Below, one piece after another: positions 23,968 through 34,567 of a DNA stretch of 64,000 nucleotides. The notes below the pieces were generated by a model. That model did not search any database and was not told the origin of the DNA. It saw only the letters and a program-made list of their open reading frames with translations. The number at the start of each line of letters is the position of its first letter. Within the stretch, counting starts at the first letter, position 1. Both the position numbers and the translations under genes were made by a program. Source of the DNA: Hypsibius dujardini (Eukaryota > Tardigrada > Eutardigrada > Parachela > Hypsibiidae); contig LRSR01000649.1 in NCBI GenBank assembly GCA_001579985.1, positions 62,001-126,000 on the forward strand. The letters run 5' to 3'.

Positions 23968-25114
23968 AACGGGTGGGCTAAGGCTGCATGTTCCCTCCTG
24001 TCCCTTTCCTTATTCCTGTCCCTTTCCCCTGTTGCTTTTACGAGTCCTTTTGAGCTATCAAAACAAATGTAATCATTTTGGAAAGCCCAATTATTCTTCA
24101 GTCATTTAGTGCAAAACCCCAAAATTAGGATATTGATCGAATAAAAGGTTTGTCTATAACACTGGGCGGAAATAAAAAGTGGACATTTTGGTTTTTCGTT
24201 CAGGTTTGTCGGGCAACGTCCACCTGTTAGGGTTGAACTTTTTGTGATGAGGAAGCGTTGAGGATTCTAAAAAATCAATCCGCATTTCTAACCAAAAGCA
24301 ATTGGTGAGCATCGGCAAATAGAAAAGAAGAGGAGACAATGGGAGAAGGGGAGGGCTTAGGCTACAAGTCCACCTCCCCTTCCCCTTTCCCCGATGTTTC
24401 TTTGAGTGATTATAACAAACTTGATAACTATGGAAAGCCCTTCTGTTTCCCAATTTCCAGGTATAAAACCCGACGTTTGGATATCAGTCGTATAAATGCT
24501 TTGACCAAAACTCAAGGAGTAAGCAAAAAAGGGGCGTTTTGTTTTTCCGCTTGAAACTCGTGCAGGTAGCGTCTAATACTTGGAGTTTTAATTTCTTGTG
24601 AGAAGGAAACGTAAAAGATTCTAAAAAATCAATCCTCAATTTATCAAGTTAGGGAACAACGGTCAACATCGAAAAAAACGTAAGTGGGAAGGGACAAGAA
24701 GGGAAAGGGAGGGCTTAGTCTACCAGTCTCTCTCCCCTTCCCCTTTTTGTTCCCTCCCACTTTCTGTTTTTTCGATGTTGACCGTTGGTCTTTGACTTGA
24801 TAAATTGAAAATAATTTTTTTTAAATTCCTTTAAGTTTCATTTTTAGAAAAAAATTGAAACCCTAAATATTGGATCCTGCCCGTACGAGTGTTGAGAGAA
24901 AACAAGAAAACGCCCCCTTTTTTGTTGACCCCTTCAGTTTTAGTTACACCATTTACTTGACCGATGTCCAAACGTCGGGTTTTATATCTGCAGATTGAGG
25001 AACAGATGGGCTTGCCAAAATGATCAAGTTTGTTATAATCGCTCAAGCACGCGTAAAACCAAATATAACCACAAAGGGGGAGGGGAAGGGGAGGTGGAAA
25101 TGTAACCCAAGCCA
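23968..25114. repeat. Foldback array: two direct units and one inverted ~370-bp unit
   Basis: Unit a (about 23968-24350) and unit b (24351-24713) are diverged direct copies; each ends with GGGAGGGCTTAGKCTAC-type sequence and contains TTCTAAAAAATCAATCC. Unit c (24730-25114) is the reverse complement of unit b along its whole length; shared blocks include TATAAAACCCGACGTTTGGA and ACGGTCAACATCGAAAAAA. Units b and c form a palindrome with arms of about 365-385 bp around 24722, bounded by C/T-rich tracts (CCACCTCCCCTTCCCC). No coding capacity. It looks like a foldback transposable element or a repeat grown by inverted duplication. It lies 215 bp upstream of mS24. Confidence 0.75.
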
Positions 25115-25327
25115 CTGCGGCTTAGGCTGCAAGAGTACGCAATAATTGACGAGACGACTGGCGCTGGTTTGCTCTGCAGGGGTTTCAGGCCTCGGCGCGC
25201 CCATGATTACAGTACGATTACAGTAATGTAATGATACTTTTTTATTTTCCAGATTTTCCAATCTCGCGAACTGAAATTTGCCCTCCTCCGATCGGGATTT
25301 TAACTCACTGCTCATTTCTACGAGCGC

Positions 25328-25912
25328 ATGCGCACTATCGGATCAGCAGTCGAGAATTGCAGCGAAATGATGGCACTCTTTAGTAGGAACCCTCTGTGCC
25401 AGGAATTCTTCCGAGGCTTCTCCGCTTCCCTTGCCCGAAACTCTGCCGCGCCACTCCCGTTCATCCGAAGCTTTCACACCACGCTACCTACAAATCGTGT
25501 CCAAGCGGGAAAGTATAGATCGACCCAATACAAGACACGCGGACTGACTTACGAGCAGTACTACAACCCCACTTTCATCGGTTTCGCCAAGGGATGGAAT
25601 TCGTGGAATACCTCCAACCTGCGCTTCGCCAATACCGAACACCAAACTGCTCAAATCACCATCTACGATATGTTTATCCGGAAATTCATTGCAGGCACCT
25701 TTCATAACATGTTCGTCTCGGAGGTGATCATCAAACAGCGCCATAACGTCATTTACATTGCCGGTATCGTGCATCAGACTGTGCCGGCGAGGAAGATGTA
25801 CTTTTTGATCGGGTATACAGAGGAGTTTTTGGGTTTCTTCCTAAAGTGCCCAGTTAAGATGGAATTGCAGAGTGTGAGCTCGAAGAAGGATAGTCTTTTT
25901 ACGTATATTTGA
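25328..25912 (+). CDS. MRPS24: Mitochondrial small ribosomal subunit protein mS24 (uS3m)
   Basis: Nuclear-encoded mitoribosome protein, single exon, 194 residues. The core matches metazoan MRPS24: GLTYEQYYNPTFIGFAKGW, then MFIRKFIAGTFHNMF, and GYTEEFLGFFLKCPVKMELQ near the C-terminus. The first ~50 residues are basic and Ser/Phe-rich (SRNPLCQEFFRGFSASLARN, FHTTLPTNR), as expected of a presequence. Start choice is open: ATG at 25328, or the ATGATG at 25367-25372, which gives a more typical targeting peptide. Human MRPS24 is 167 residues. Confidence 0.92.
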   Translation: MRTIGSAVENCSEMMALFSRNPLCQEFFRGFSASLARNSAAPLPFIRSFHTTLPTNRVQAGKYRSTQYKTRGLTYEQYYNPTFIGFAKGWNSWNTSNLRFANTEHQTAQITIYDMFIRKFIAGTFHNMFVSEVIIKQRHNVIYIAGIVHQTVPARKMYFLIGYTEEFLGFFLKCPVKMELQSVSSKKDSLFTYI

Positions 25913-26247
25913 GCCTTGATTGGCTGATTGGCGGCGGTTTTTGTTGCTCTAAATTTGCGTCGCTTGATTGGTTGATCAGTTGTTAATTGATTCGGAAGTG
26001 TTGCTCGCCTTCGACGAATAAACAGAGCAATCCGGACTCGAAAGTCTAGACCGCACCCTCCACTTCTGTAGAAATCAGGGCATTAAAAAATATGAAAAGA
26101 GCAAAATATCCGAATAGAGATACGATGAAGATTCACGGTGAAAGACAGTGATTCCTTGCTTCGTCCTAGTCGGTGGCAACTCGCAACAAGCAGCCATGGC
26201 GGGCCGTTTGGCTCACCTCTGCGTCTGAAAAATGCATTGGTTTTGTA
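25913..26247. other. Spacer downstream of mS24
   Basis: Contains the mS24 poly(A) signal and several TTGATTGGT-type repeats at 25915-25990. No gene. Confidence 0.5.
26017..26022 (+). terminator. Poly(A) signal AATAAA of mS24
   Basis: AATAAA 105 bases after the mS24 stop codon. Confidence 0.55.
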
Positions 26248-26523
26248 CTGTACGCTCCCGATCTCAAGGGTCGATTATGCCCCACCCCTGCTGATTCACA
26301 TCAAGCTTCAGCAGATCGTTCAATTCCGTTCACTTATCCGTGACTGGCCCGTTGGTTTTTGCCTGACAGACTATGCTACCGTGCTTGATTGAAATGATGA
26401 TTTCGGCTTCGATATTTTCAAGTCAAATGAAGTTTAAGTGAATCTGAATGAACAACCAAGCGAGCGACGGAACGTGTTTTCGGACCAGACTTAAAATCGA
26501 CCTTTGAGATCGGGAGCGTACAG
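26248..26523. mobile_element. MITE-like TIR element, family 2 (276 bp)
   Basis: The left end CTGTACGCTCCCGATCTCAA (26248) and the reverse complement of the right end (to 26523) are near-perfect inverted repeats over about 30 bp. Each end abuts a TA dinucleotide (26246-26247 and 26524-26525), consistent with a TA target-site duplication. There is no coding capacity. The high arm identity points to a fairly young insertion. It lies between mS24 and the 3' end of COX4; the remaining spacer to 26906 shows nothing else. Confidence 0.75.
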
Positions 26524-26906
26524 TATTGTGTGAGCTCACTGCTCATTTGAAGCAATTCGGCTGTCGAACGATGTGGATAATTTGTTCTAATTCATCAGGT
26601 TCGATAACTTTCTCGCTTGCGATGGTAGTCGAAACAGCCGTTGGACAAACAAAGAAGTGGCAGGAGCTAAATACAGGTAATCATTTCTACGTGAAGAGAA
26701 CAAACACGAAAAAATCAAAATACACCGCAGCACGCGGCGGTATCACACACAATACGGTATTTCTGTTCTTGCTGACTGATTCGATACATGAAACGACAAC
26801 TACGGATGCCAAATGGCTGCTAAGAATGCATCCAAAAAGGGTGTTGAGTCGAGACTCTCCCGACAGAATATAATCCAAAGAGGGTGACGAACGACACCAG
26901 ACAGGT

Positions 26907-28257
26907 TTACTCCTTCCACTGGCCCTTCTCATAATCCCACTGACTGGCCAGTCCGTCGACCGCACCCACTCGCATGTCAATCATCTCTTTGAGCATTCGC
27001 AACCGGTGCTCGTCTGTGAAAGTCGCAGGCAGGGGCGGATAGACTGCGAGAAAAAACCCAACAGGTTAATTAAGATGCCAATATTTTTTCTCCCTCGGTG
27101 AGGGTGATAATAATGGAGAGTTTACCAGCTTTGATGCCCATGAAACCCCAGAGTGCGAGGGCGGTCCAGAACATCATGATGCCCCAGATACTCTTCCATT
27201 GGCCGGTGGGCGCCAACTGCTCGGAGAAAGTCTCACAGAAGCTGTAACGGTAGAGGTCCTTCTTCTCCTGGATAGAGAGGTTCTTCCAGTCACCCTTCTC
27301 CTTCTTCAACAGACTGGCGTCTACCGATTCAGGTCTTCGAAATCTGTGAGCCAGCATAGAGAGATCATAATGAAACTCCATTAGCAAAAATAATTTACAT
27401 CAACTTTATTTACTTGTACCATTACTACTTTTAACTCTAACTTCAGCCATTTCCTAAACGCTCTATTTTAAAATGTTTACACCTCAATAAGTTTGTAGAA
27501 TGATTCTTTGAAGTAGCACAGCAGTGAGGAATGGCACAACAAATTCGAGAAAACCCATGGGTTGGATCACTCAACAGAAGCAAATTTACTTCGTTAAACG
27601 AAAATACGAAAAAAAATATAAACGTTGTACCACAGCTGTCTTTCGAAGATCACAAAAGTCAAAAAAGGCAAGTATTCCATATTACTTATCAGCTAGTCAA
27701 TCAGTCGGGTCGGGTCCTAAAACCACCAATCAATCAAAAATGGCCCAATCAACTAAAGATGCACAGAAACGACAACAAAATGGATATTTCTTCCATAGTC
27801 ATGTGATACCTTCATTCAATATAGCAACAAAGAAAAAACGTACTTCTATAACCGATTCCTATAACATATGAATCAAATGAAGCGAAACATAACAGAAAAC
27901 AGATAAGTGTATGCACCAGTTCACTAATCTCTCAATCAATCAATGCACTTTAGCAACCTATATCATTCTCGTTGATCAATCAATCGATCGTAGTATTCCA
28001 TACCGAATCGCTGGATACGGCCAAACTATGCTGTCACCGTAGACCTCATCGCCGGCCCATCCGTATCCCACCACTTCACGTGTACCAATGGCGTATCGAT
28101 AAGCCGGTTCACTGCTGTGCCCGTCGTGAATGTCATGGTGGCCGTGGCCAGCTGCGGCAACGGCGTGGGACGCCAAACGGGATGGGGTGGAAGACAGCAG
28201 CAGTGTCTGCTGGATCACCTTCGCCTTACTCGGGATACGGCAAAGCACAGACGCCAT
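26907..28257 (-). CDS. COX4: Cytochrome c oxidase subunit 4
   Basis: Inner-membrane subunit of respiratory complex IV. Minus-strand exons 28257-28004, 27343-27126, 27043-26907; phases agree, 202 residues. The N-terminus (SVLCRIPSKAKVIQQTLLL, then a His-rich stretch) is presequence-like. The matrix part has RFRRPESVDASLLKKEKGDW and LSIQEKKDLYRYSF. EQLAPTGQWKSIWG leads into the single TM helix (IMMFWTALALWGFMGIKAG). The C-terminus (MIDMRVGAVDGLASQWDYEK) is highly characteristic. The ~660 bp first intron has ATCAATCAATC-type repeats and no other gene. It is divergent from the FGGY kinase gene. Confidence 0.93.
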
Positions 28258-28900
28258 CGTTGGACACAGTTTCGGGCAGCCTGTAAAAATTTAAGAAAGG
28301 GAATTATTCCATAGGAAAAGGGATTTTTCGCGGAGGGGCGCAATCACTTGGTTCGAAAAAGATCTGAGACGGATCGGTGGTGACAAGCTGGAATCCGATC
28401 CGTTTCAAGACATTAAGCTCGATTCAGGAGTCGGGAAAAAATATTTCGTAACACTTTCAGCGAGAAAATTAAATATATTCCGATAACAAGCTTACCTTTA
28501 ATAAGAGATTGTGCTAAAGCAATTATTCTCCCGTTGGGAATCGGTCCGAAACAACGGCAGCACACGGGAATTCGCTGCAAAAACGGCGAAAGTAAAAGGG
28601 GTCAGTGTGGATTTCGCTACAGCGCGTGTCAACTGTCATAAACCCATCAGCAAGGGAAGCTCCGCCTCTGTTTGGCCGGGTGAGGTGGCCCCCCTCGGGG
28701 TGAGGAGGGGTCTCTCACGTCTCTCACCACCACAACACCACGCGCCGCTAAGGGTCCAGCTGACTCGATCCTTTCTACCCCAGCTTTCAGTTCCACATTA
28801 TTTGCTGTTCCATAATTTGCAGCTTCCAACATATTTTTTAATAACAACCACGTGTTCCAACTTCGATTTCATATTGGGATTGCTATTCCTATTTTCCGCA
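28258..28900. other. Shared upstream region of COX4 (-) and the FGGY kinase (+)
   Basis: 643 bp between two divergent start codons, so it probably holds both promoters and 5' UTRs. No TATA box or other element can be assigned from sequence alone. Confidence 0.45.
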
Positions 28901-30404
28901 ATGGAAAATCAGGAACCGATATTCTTCGTCGGTAAGCCGCTGTTTCGTGTGCAGGCTATGCTATCAATCAAAGGCGTAACGAACTTTTCGGGGGGGGGAG
29001 CAGTTTTTCTTATTTTACCGGCCTGAATTAATTAGCGGGGGGGGGGCATTTGCCCTAGTGCCCCCTTCCGTTACACCTCTGCTATCAATCAATCAATCAA
29101 TCCATCATGCGATTTCTTTTCTGTCGTGCAGGTGTTGATGTCGGTACGGCCAGCGTTCGTGCCGGTCTTTACTCACTTGCGTCTAAGTCCTTCCGCAAGA
29201 CCGCAATCTTGCCCATCACCGTCCATAAAGCAACCGTGAACGTTCGCAACGCGGATCGAACAAGGACAGAGCTGATCTCGCAGTCTTCCACTGAGATCTG
29301 GGATGCCGTCTGCCGAACGGTGCGCGACGTTTCGGTCGGAGTGGATGTGAGACAGATTCGAGGCATCGGTTTCGATGCGACGTGCAGCTTGGTGGTGGTC
29401 GGACCGGGAGACGCGCCGATGAACGTCGATGGACTTTTGAAGAGCGATGGGACTGGGGAGGAAGGCATCGGGAGCTGTTTGGATATCATCATGTGGATGG
29501 ATCATCGTGCTAAGTACTCGATTGATTCATTAAATAGGCATGGTGAATTCCCAGTTTTAATTCGGTTGTCGTTGTTCTTGTTTTTTTTAAGGAAAGAGAC
29601 GGAATACATCAATCAGAAACTGGCCGACCATCCCTGTCTGAAATTTGTAGGCGGTCAAGTCTCCCTGGAAATGGAGATTCCGAAGCTCCTGTGGTTGAAG
29701 ACACATTGTCCGGACATCTTCCACGGAGCCAGCCGCTTCATGGACCTCTGCGATTTCTTGTCGTGGAAAGCAAGCGGCGATACCAGTCGCAGTATGTGCT
29801 CCGTTGTCTGTAAATGGCTCTACCAGGCGGATCCCCGCCAGCCAACCACGCACGGATGGGACCGGACCATTTTCAGTGCCATCGGCCTGGAAGAATTGTG
29901 TCAGGAGAATTTTGCCAAAATCGGAACAGACATTCGCGTTCCGGGTGGGAAAGACCAGCTGGTAACAGTTTCGGAAAAGGGAAGCAGTGAATTGGGGCTG
30001 ACTTTTGGGACCCCGGTTGGGACATCGTTGATTGACGCGCACGCTGGAGGACTGGCGCTCGCTTTTTGTGGGGATGGTAAAAATGTGACGGATTGGTCGA
30101 CGCGACTGGCCCTGATTTGCGGCACTTCCACGTGCTACATGCAGTGCAACCGAGAGCCGGTTTTCGTGCCGGGAGTATGGGGTCCTTACTACTCGGCTAT
30201 GGTCCCACAGGCTTGGCTGAATGAAGCTGGCCAGGTATGACATTATGGCACTCTGTTTGTGATTTTCCATATATTCTGCCCTATTTATTTTTCTGCTTTG
30301 ACTATCTATTTGTCTGAATAGTGGTCTCTCTGTCTCTCTGTCTCTCTGTAGGTCTCTCTATCGGTCTCTCTGTCGGTCTCTCTGTCTGTCTGTCTGTCGG
30401 TCAA

Positions 30405-30462
<58 letters not shown>

Positions 30463-31375
30463 ATCTGTCCTGTCATCTGTACTCTCAGCCTCTGTTCCGA
30501 CAAGCTGATAATTCGCAGTTAGATGACAACTTTGTCTTTCCATCATTTTAGAGCGCCGCGGGCCAATTTCTGGATCACATTGTCAAGACCCACCCATTCT
30601 ACCTTTCCAATCTGAAGGCGCTTGGCATGTCTGCTTGCTACAATCACCTCAATCAACGCGCCGTTGAAATCTCCCAGGCCAGCCAGATGGAGGACACTGG
30701 TTTCTTGAGCAACCAACTGCACGTCTTTCCCGACTACCACGGCAATCGATCGCCTCTTTCGAATCCGGACTTTACCGGGATGATCGTCGGTCTGACACTG
30801 GACGGCGAGTCAGAGCTTTCCCTTGTCAAGCTATACTTGGCCGCAATGCAAGGGCTCGCTTACGAAAGCCGCTGGATCATTGAGTCCCTGCAGAACAATA
30901 ATATCCGCATCGGTGGGTTCTGTTAATTTTAAAAACGTTGAGGAGCATTAAAGTTTATTAGAATTGCATTTCTCTAGCGTTGACCTTGTTTGACGTTGAT
31001 TCGGTTACATTTTGAATTCTTTGACATAGAATTGAGATTCTATTGAATCTGATTCGCAGTTATTGGAATATCATTTCAGGTGATTTGGCCATTTGTGGTG
31101 GACTGGCGAACAATCCCTTGTTTGTGAAGACGCTGGCGGACGTCGTGGGCATGCCAGTACTGTTGCCCTTTATCAAAGAGAGCGTGATGCTGGGTGCTGC
31201 CATTTTAGGAGCGACCGCTTCGGGAGCTCTGGGAGGTTTGGAGGAGTCAGCGGCCGTGATGGCCGGTAGCGGTTCCGCGGTACAGCCGGCGGAGAAATCA
31301 CAGTTGTACCACAAGGCGCGCTACCATGTCTTCCGCAAGATGGCTGATTTCCAGTTGAGCCTTTTGGACAATTGA
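28901..31375 (+). CDS. FGGY: FGGY-family carbohydrate kinase
   Basis: ATP-dependent sugar kinase of the FGGY family; human FGGY is reported as a D-ribulokinase. Exons: 28901-28931, 29132-29513, 29592-30234, 30552-30912, 31080-31375; 570 residues, close to human FGGY (551). The N-terminal domain starts FFVGVDVGTASVRAGLY, the phosphate-binding loop of the actin-like ATPase fold. GIGFDATCSLVV and MWMDHRA follow. TPVGTSLIDAHAGG carries the likely catalytic Asp, and LICGTSTCYM is typical. The C-terminal domain has DYHGNRSPLSNPDFTG and ends with ICGGLANNPLFVKTLADVVG, the adenine-side FGGY signature. The first exon is short (31 nt), supported by phase and by completion of the FVGVDVG motif. Intron 3 holds a (TCTG)n run; a G-rich patch lies in intron 1 near 28990-29047. 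Confidence 0.93.
30322..30482. repeat. (TCTG)n microsatellite in FGGY intron 3
   Basis: Mostly perfect (TCTG)n with TCTC and TCGG interruptions. Confidence 0.9.
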
Positions 31376-31997
31376 ATCGTTTATGATACCTCTTTTCTGA
31401 ATCTAGCTGCATTGCTTGTTTGTTGTGTTTTATTCCGTTGCCTCACATTCAATTTTATTTGCTCAATGGGGAGAGTTTAGGTTTTAATGCTGATATTTAT
31501 TACTACTGTCTGGTTTCACCGATACACCGGTATCTTTTTATGGCAACGAGAAGAATAGAATTGCCTAAAATTATTTCCCATTTACGCTATTACATCGGCA
31601 ATGAATTTAATCAACACTTTTTGTAAATGAAAATAGTAACAAAAAATCTTTAGATCGAATGGTACAAGTGACTTAATTTACTTCGCCTAATTATAGTATA
31701 ATCTATACTGAATTCTTATTTATATCAGCATTAAAGTTGGAGCATTTTCTAGCATGTATTCTGTTTCCCTGTTTTTCTTGCATATGTAAAATGATTTCAA
31801 TGAGAGCCGTGTTTGACCATTTCTTTTTTAGAGAGACTACACCGACACTCGGAGATCTTAATCGCGAGGTTTGCTTAAACCGGAAATTGTGAAACTGCAA
31901 AACAAAAAGACGTTTCGACGATAAAAACATTTATCAAATAAGAAGCAGTCTTTGCAGTGGCGAGCCCTAACAAGTTTGAACAATAAAGCAGAATATA
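31376..31997. other. Convergent spacer between FGGY and SNF8
   Basis: AT-rich, no ORF of interest; holds both 3' UTRs. Confidence 0.45.
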
Positions 31998-34050
31998 TCA
32001 TAGAGTATTTATGTTAGCATTAAATAAACTAGGAAACCAGTATAGGATATCGGAGTTGCTGGCGCCGGTTTGCGTATCGATCCACGCCAGTCCGCCAGCC
32101 ACCATATCGTTCAAAATCTTCCTGCTCCGATCTTCCTGCCAGCCCAGTTTGACCTTCAATTCCAGCAGCGTTATTGACGCGTTCTGCTGGGCAGCCTTGA
32201 TGACCTGATTCTGATCGAGGCTCAGCTCGCCCGGCACGGACTGGATCAGAATGCGGCCGCGGTCCAGTTGGATGATAGAGAAACCGTTTCCTAAGATTTT
32301 CAGCTTCTCAATGGCTCGAAGAACGTCATCGGTGGCTAGGCCTTGACTTGCGGTGCTTCCCTTGCTCTTGACGAGACGATGGAAAAGTTCCTCCAGTGGC
32401 ATTATGCCTGCAAACAGAACAATTGTCAGGACGTCCATTCGGAGGCCGCTCAACCGAGGTAGCGTGTTGTGCATATTTAAGATACACTAAATTTAAAAAG
32501 GACAAACAGATGACAGTATTTTTACATCAAATATTAGGTGTGATTAACTAAAAAACCCTATACGTACTACAGTGAATAATACAGTCAGTCCCAAATTGTC
32601 CTCCGGTTCGTGCATTTTACGGCTTAAACAATAACTTCTCCCCTAAATGCACACTTCTGGTCAAGCAAATCACGCCTACCGACCAATCACGAACTCCCAA
32701 CACCGCAGTAATTATTTTACTCAAAAAGACTGTCAAAGATTAACAAATTTAAAAAACAAACAAAACCAAAACCAAAACCAAAACCGGGTAATAAAATCAC
32801 AGAAAACATCAGAAAGCCAGTCTTCCCCTTTGCGAAAAAAAGTCCCGATCTGCTTGAAAGTAAGTTTCATTCTCCGCATATCATGCGCCGCTAGCGTGAC
32901 TTCTCGAAGGATTTGCTTTCCAAACGCCATGATCGTTCAACAATCAATAAGTTAGAAAAATGAAATTTCTTCCAGAGGGCAGTGACACTTGTGGCAAACA
33001 GATGTTCAATCACTTGAAATCAGTGTAACAACGATTCCGTCAAGCTTTCAGGTAACGGCTGCGTGTACTTTCAACAGGGAATTGTCCGAATGAAATACTG
33101 ATCCTTATCTTTTGCATTTGTTGTTTGGCCAAGGTAGCCAGACTTTTAAATGAGCTTGCTCGTGAGTTACCGATTGACTCTATCAGCCTGCCATAACTGG
33201 AACTGCATGCGCATGTTTGTTATTGTGCGACCGGAGGACAACTTGGGACTGACTGTGGCGAAAATCAGAAAAATATAAATGTCAATTTAAAATTCACTTC
33301 CACACTTCAAATAAACAAAATGAAATTAATTCAGGTTAATCTAATTTAGACATATAAGAGAAATGTCATTTAAAATCCCTATGTATGTGTACATAAACAA
33401 CAATGCTTGTATTGTGATTCGCGCAATTGATTGACTGCATAGTGTGTAAAGAAAAAAAACCGTTTTCAGTACAGTGTAATAGACAACATGAAATTTCTGC
33501 TTCGAAGGCTTCCTCACTTCTAGGTATAATCCTTAGAATACAAAAGGTAAACACGAAAACGAAATTAAATTGGGTAAACTTTAACTGCGGCGTGCTGCTG
33601 CTAACTCTGAGCTAGTTCAGATTGTAATTGCTCCAGGAACGTCTAAGCGACTCAAACGAGACTAGGAGAGTTTCACCCCGCTTGATTGAATCGAAAATTG
33701 AACTCACCTCCATTTTTGTGATTGTTCGCCATGCAAATCTCGACAATCTGTACGCCCAGCTCGTAGTAGAAGTCTCCGATGCCCAGCATGTCACTCCAGA
33801 AGCCCTTACTTGAGGCGAGAGGATCGACTCCGATGCTGGCGCACATCTCCTGGAACTGCCGGCGAAACTCGGGATCCTTCCTGATCTCATTCTTATGTTT
33901 CATGGCGAATTCCTGCAGCTTGACGCGGAATGTCTCCAAGGAGGTGGATAGCTGTTTCAACTGTTCCGCCGCGATCTCCTCCCCGTGGTCCTTTAAACGG
34001 GCCTCCATCAGGCGCTTCTTGTCGATCGCACCAATACCTGCCTTCCGCAT
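31998..34050 (-). CDS. SNF8: ESCRT-II subunit SNF8/VPS22
   Basis: Subunit of ESCRT-II, which sorts ubiquitinated cargo at endosomes. Minus-strand exons 34050-33708 and 32407-31998 join in phase 1, 250 residues (human 258). Exon 1 has the N-terminal helical hairpin ([20 protein letters not shown]) and the hallmark [17 protein letters not shown] followed by [17 protein letters not shown]. Exon 2 carries the tandem winged-helix domains ([20 protein letters not shown], then [16 protein letters not shown] and GGLAWID). The start is the Met aligned with vertebrate SNF8. The 1.3 kb intron contains a 65-codon minus-strand ORF, listed separately. Confidence 0.94.
32733..32930 (-). CDS. Small unassigned ORF inside the SNF8 intron
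   Basis: 65 codons from ATG, same strand as SNF8, entirely within its intron. It starts [20 protein letters not shown], a plausible protein N-terminus, but becomes aromatic and low-complexity at the end because of an AAAACC repeat (32756-32786). I recognise no family. It could be a first exon, an alternative SNF8 exon or chance. Confidence 0.2.
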   Translation of the reverse strand: MAFGKQILREVTLAAHDMRRMKLTFKQIGTFFRKGEDWLSDVFCDFITRFWFWFWFCLFFKFVNL

Positions 34051-34567
34051 TTTTTTGAGTAAAAAAACAACCACGGGTGACAACCCCAAAAATTACAACG
34101 AAAATACAAAGTAAAAGTCGGAAAAATCGCCAGAACAAACAAATGAAACAAGAAACATCGAAGTGCACAGTCAATCAACCAAGCGATCAGCCAACGTGTC
34201 CTAGTTCCGTCTTCGCCACGGAGTTGTTCGCTCACTCATTTGTCCTGTTCTTTCAATTAACGCAACCATTCTTTAGTTCGTGTAATGTGTTCTTCAATTC
34301 ATCGATATTGTTCATACATTCATGGATTTTGCTCTTTAACGCTGAATGCACTGCAGTCGTTCCCTCACACGTCCGTTCTCTCCCGTCACTCTTGTTCCTT
34401 CGCTCAAAACGGAGGCAGATTGATCATTGATTGATCGATTGATTTGCGCGCAACTGCTCATCCTGCTCATCTAACACTGACAATCTGTAGTGTTCGTTCT
34501 CAAGACATTTTGTTTTCGTCTCTCCCAGATTATTTATCTCTTTCCCTTCCCTTCAATTTCCGAAAAA
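34051..34567. other. Shared upstream region of SNF8 (-) and RBM17 (+)
   Basis: 517 bp between divergent start codons, with a TTGATTGATCGATTGATT run near 34425-34443. Probably carries both promoters. Confidence 0.45.

Noticed and set aside
24660-24815. CRISPR-like spaced repeats or a structured RNA in the 24 kb palindrome
   Set aside because: The repeats are inverted and few, without regular spacers, and the host is an animal; a foldback repeat explains them.
27524-27871. Lys/Gln-rich open frame in the COX4 intron, opposite strand
   Set aside because: Low-complexity, AT-driven sequence without a family match.
29169-30270. Minus-strand open frames opposite FGGY kinase
   Set aside because: Shadows of the FGGY exons; no independent start context or similarity.
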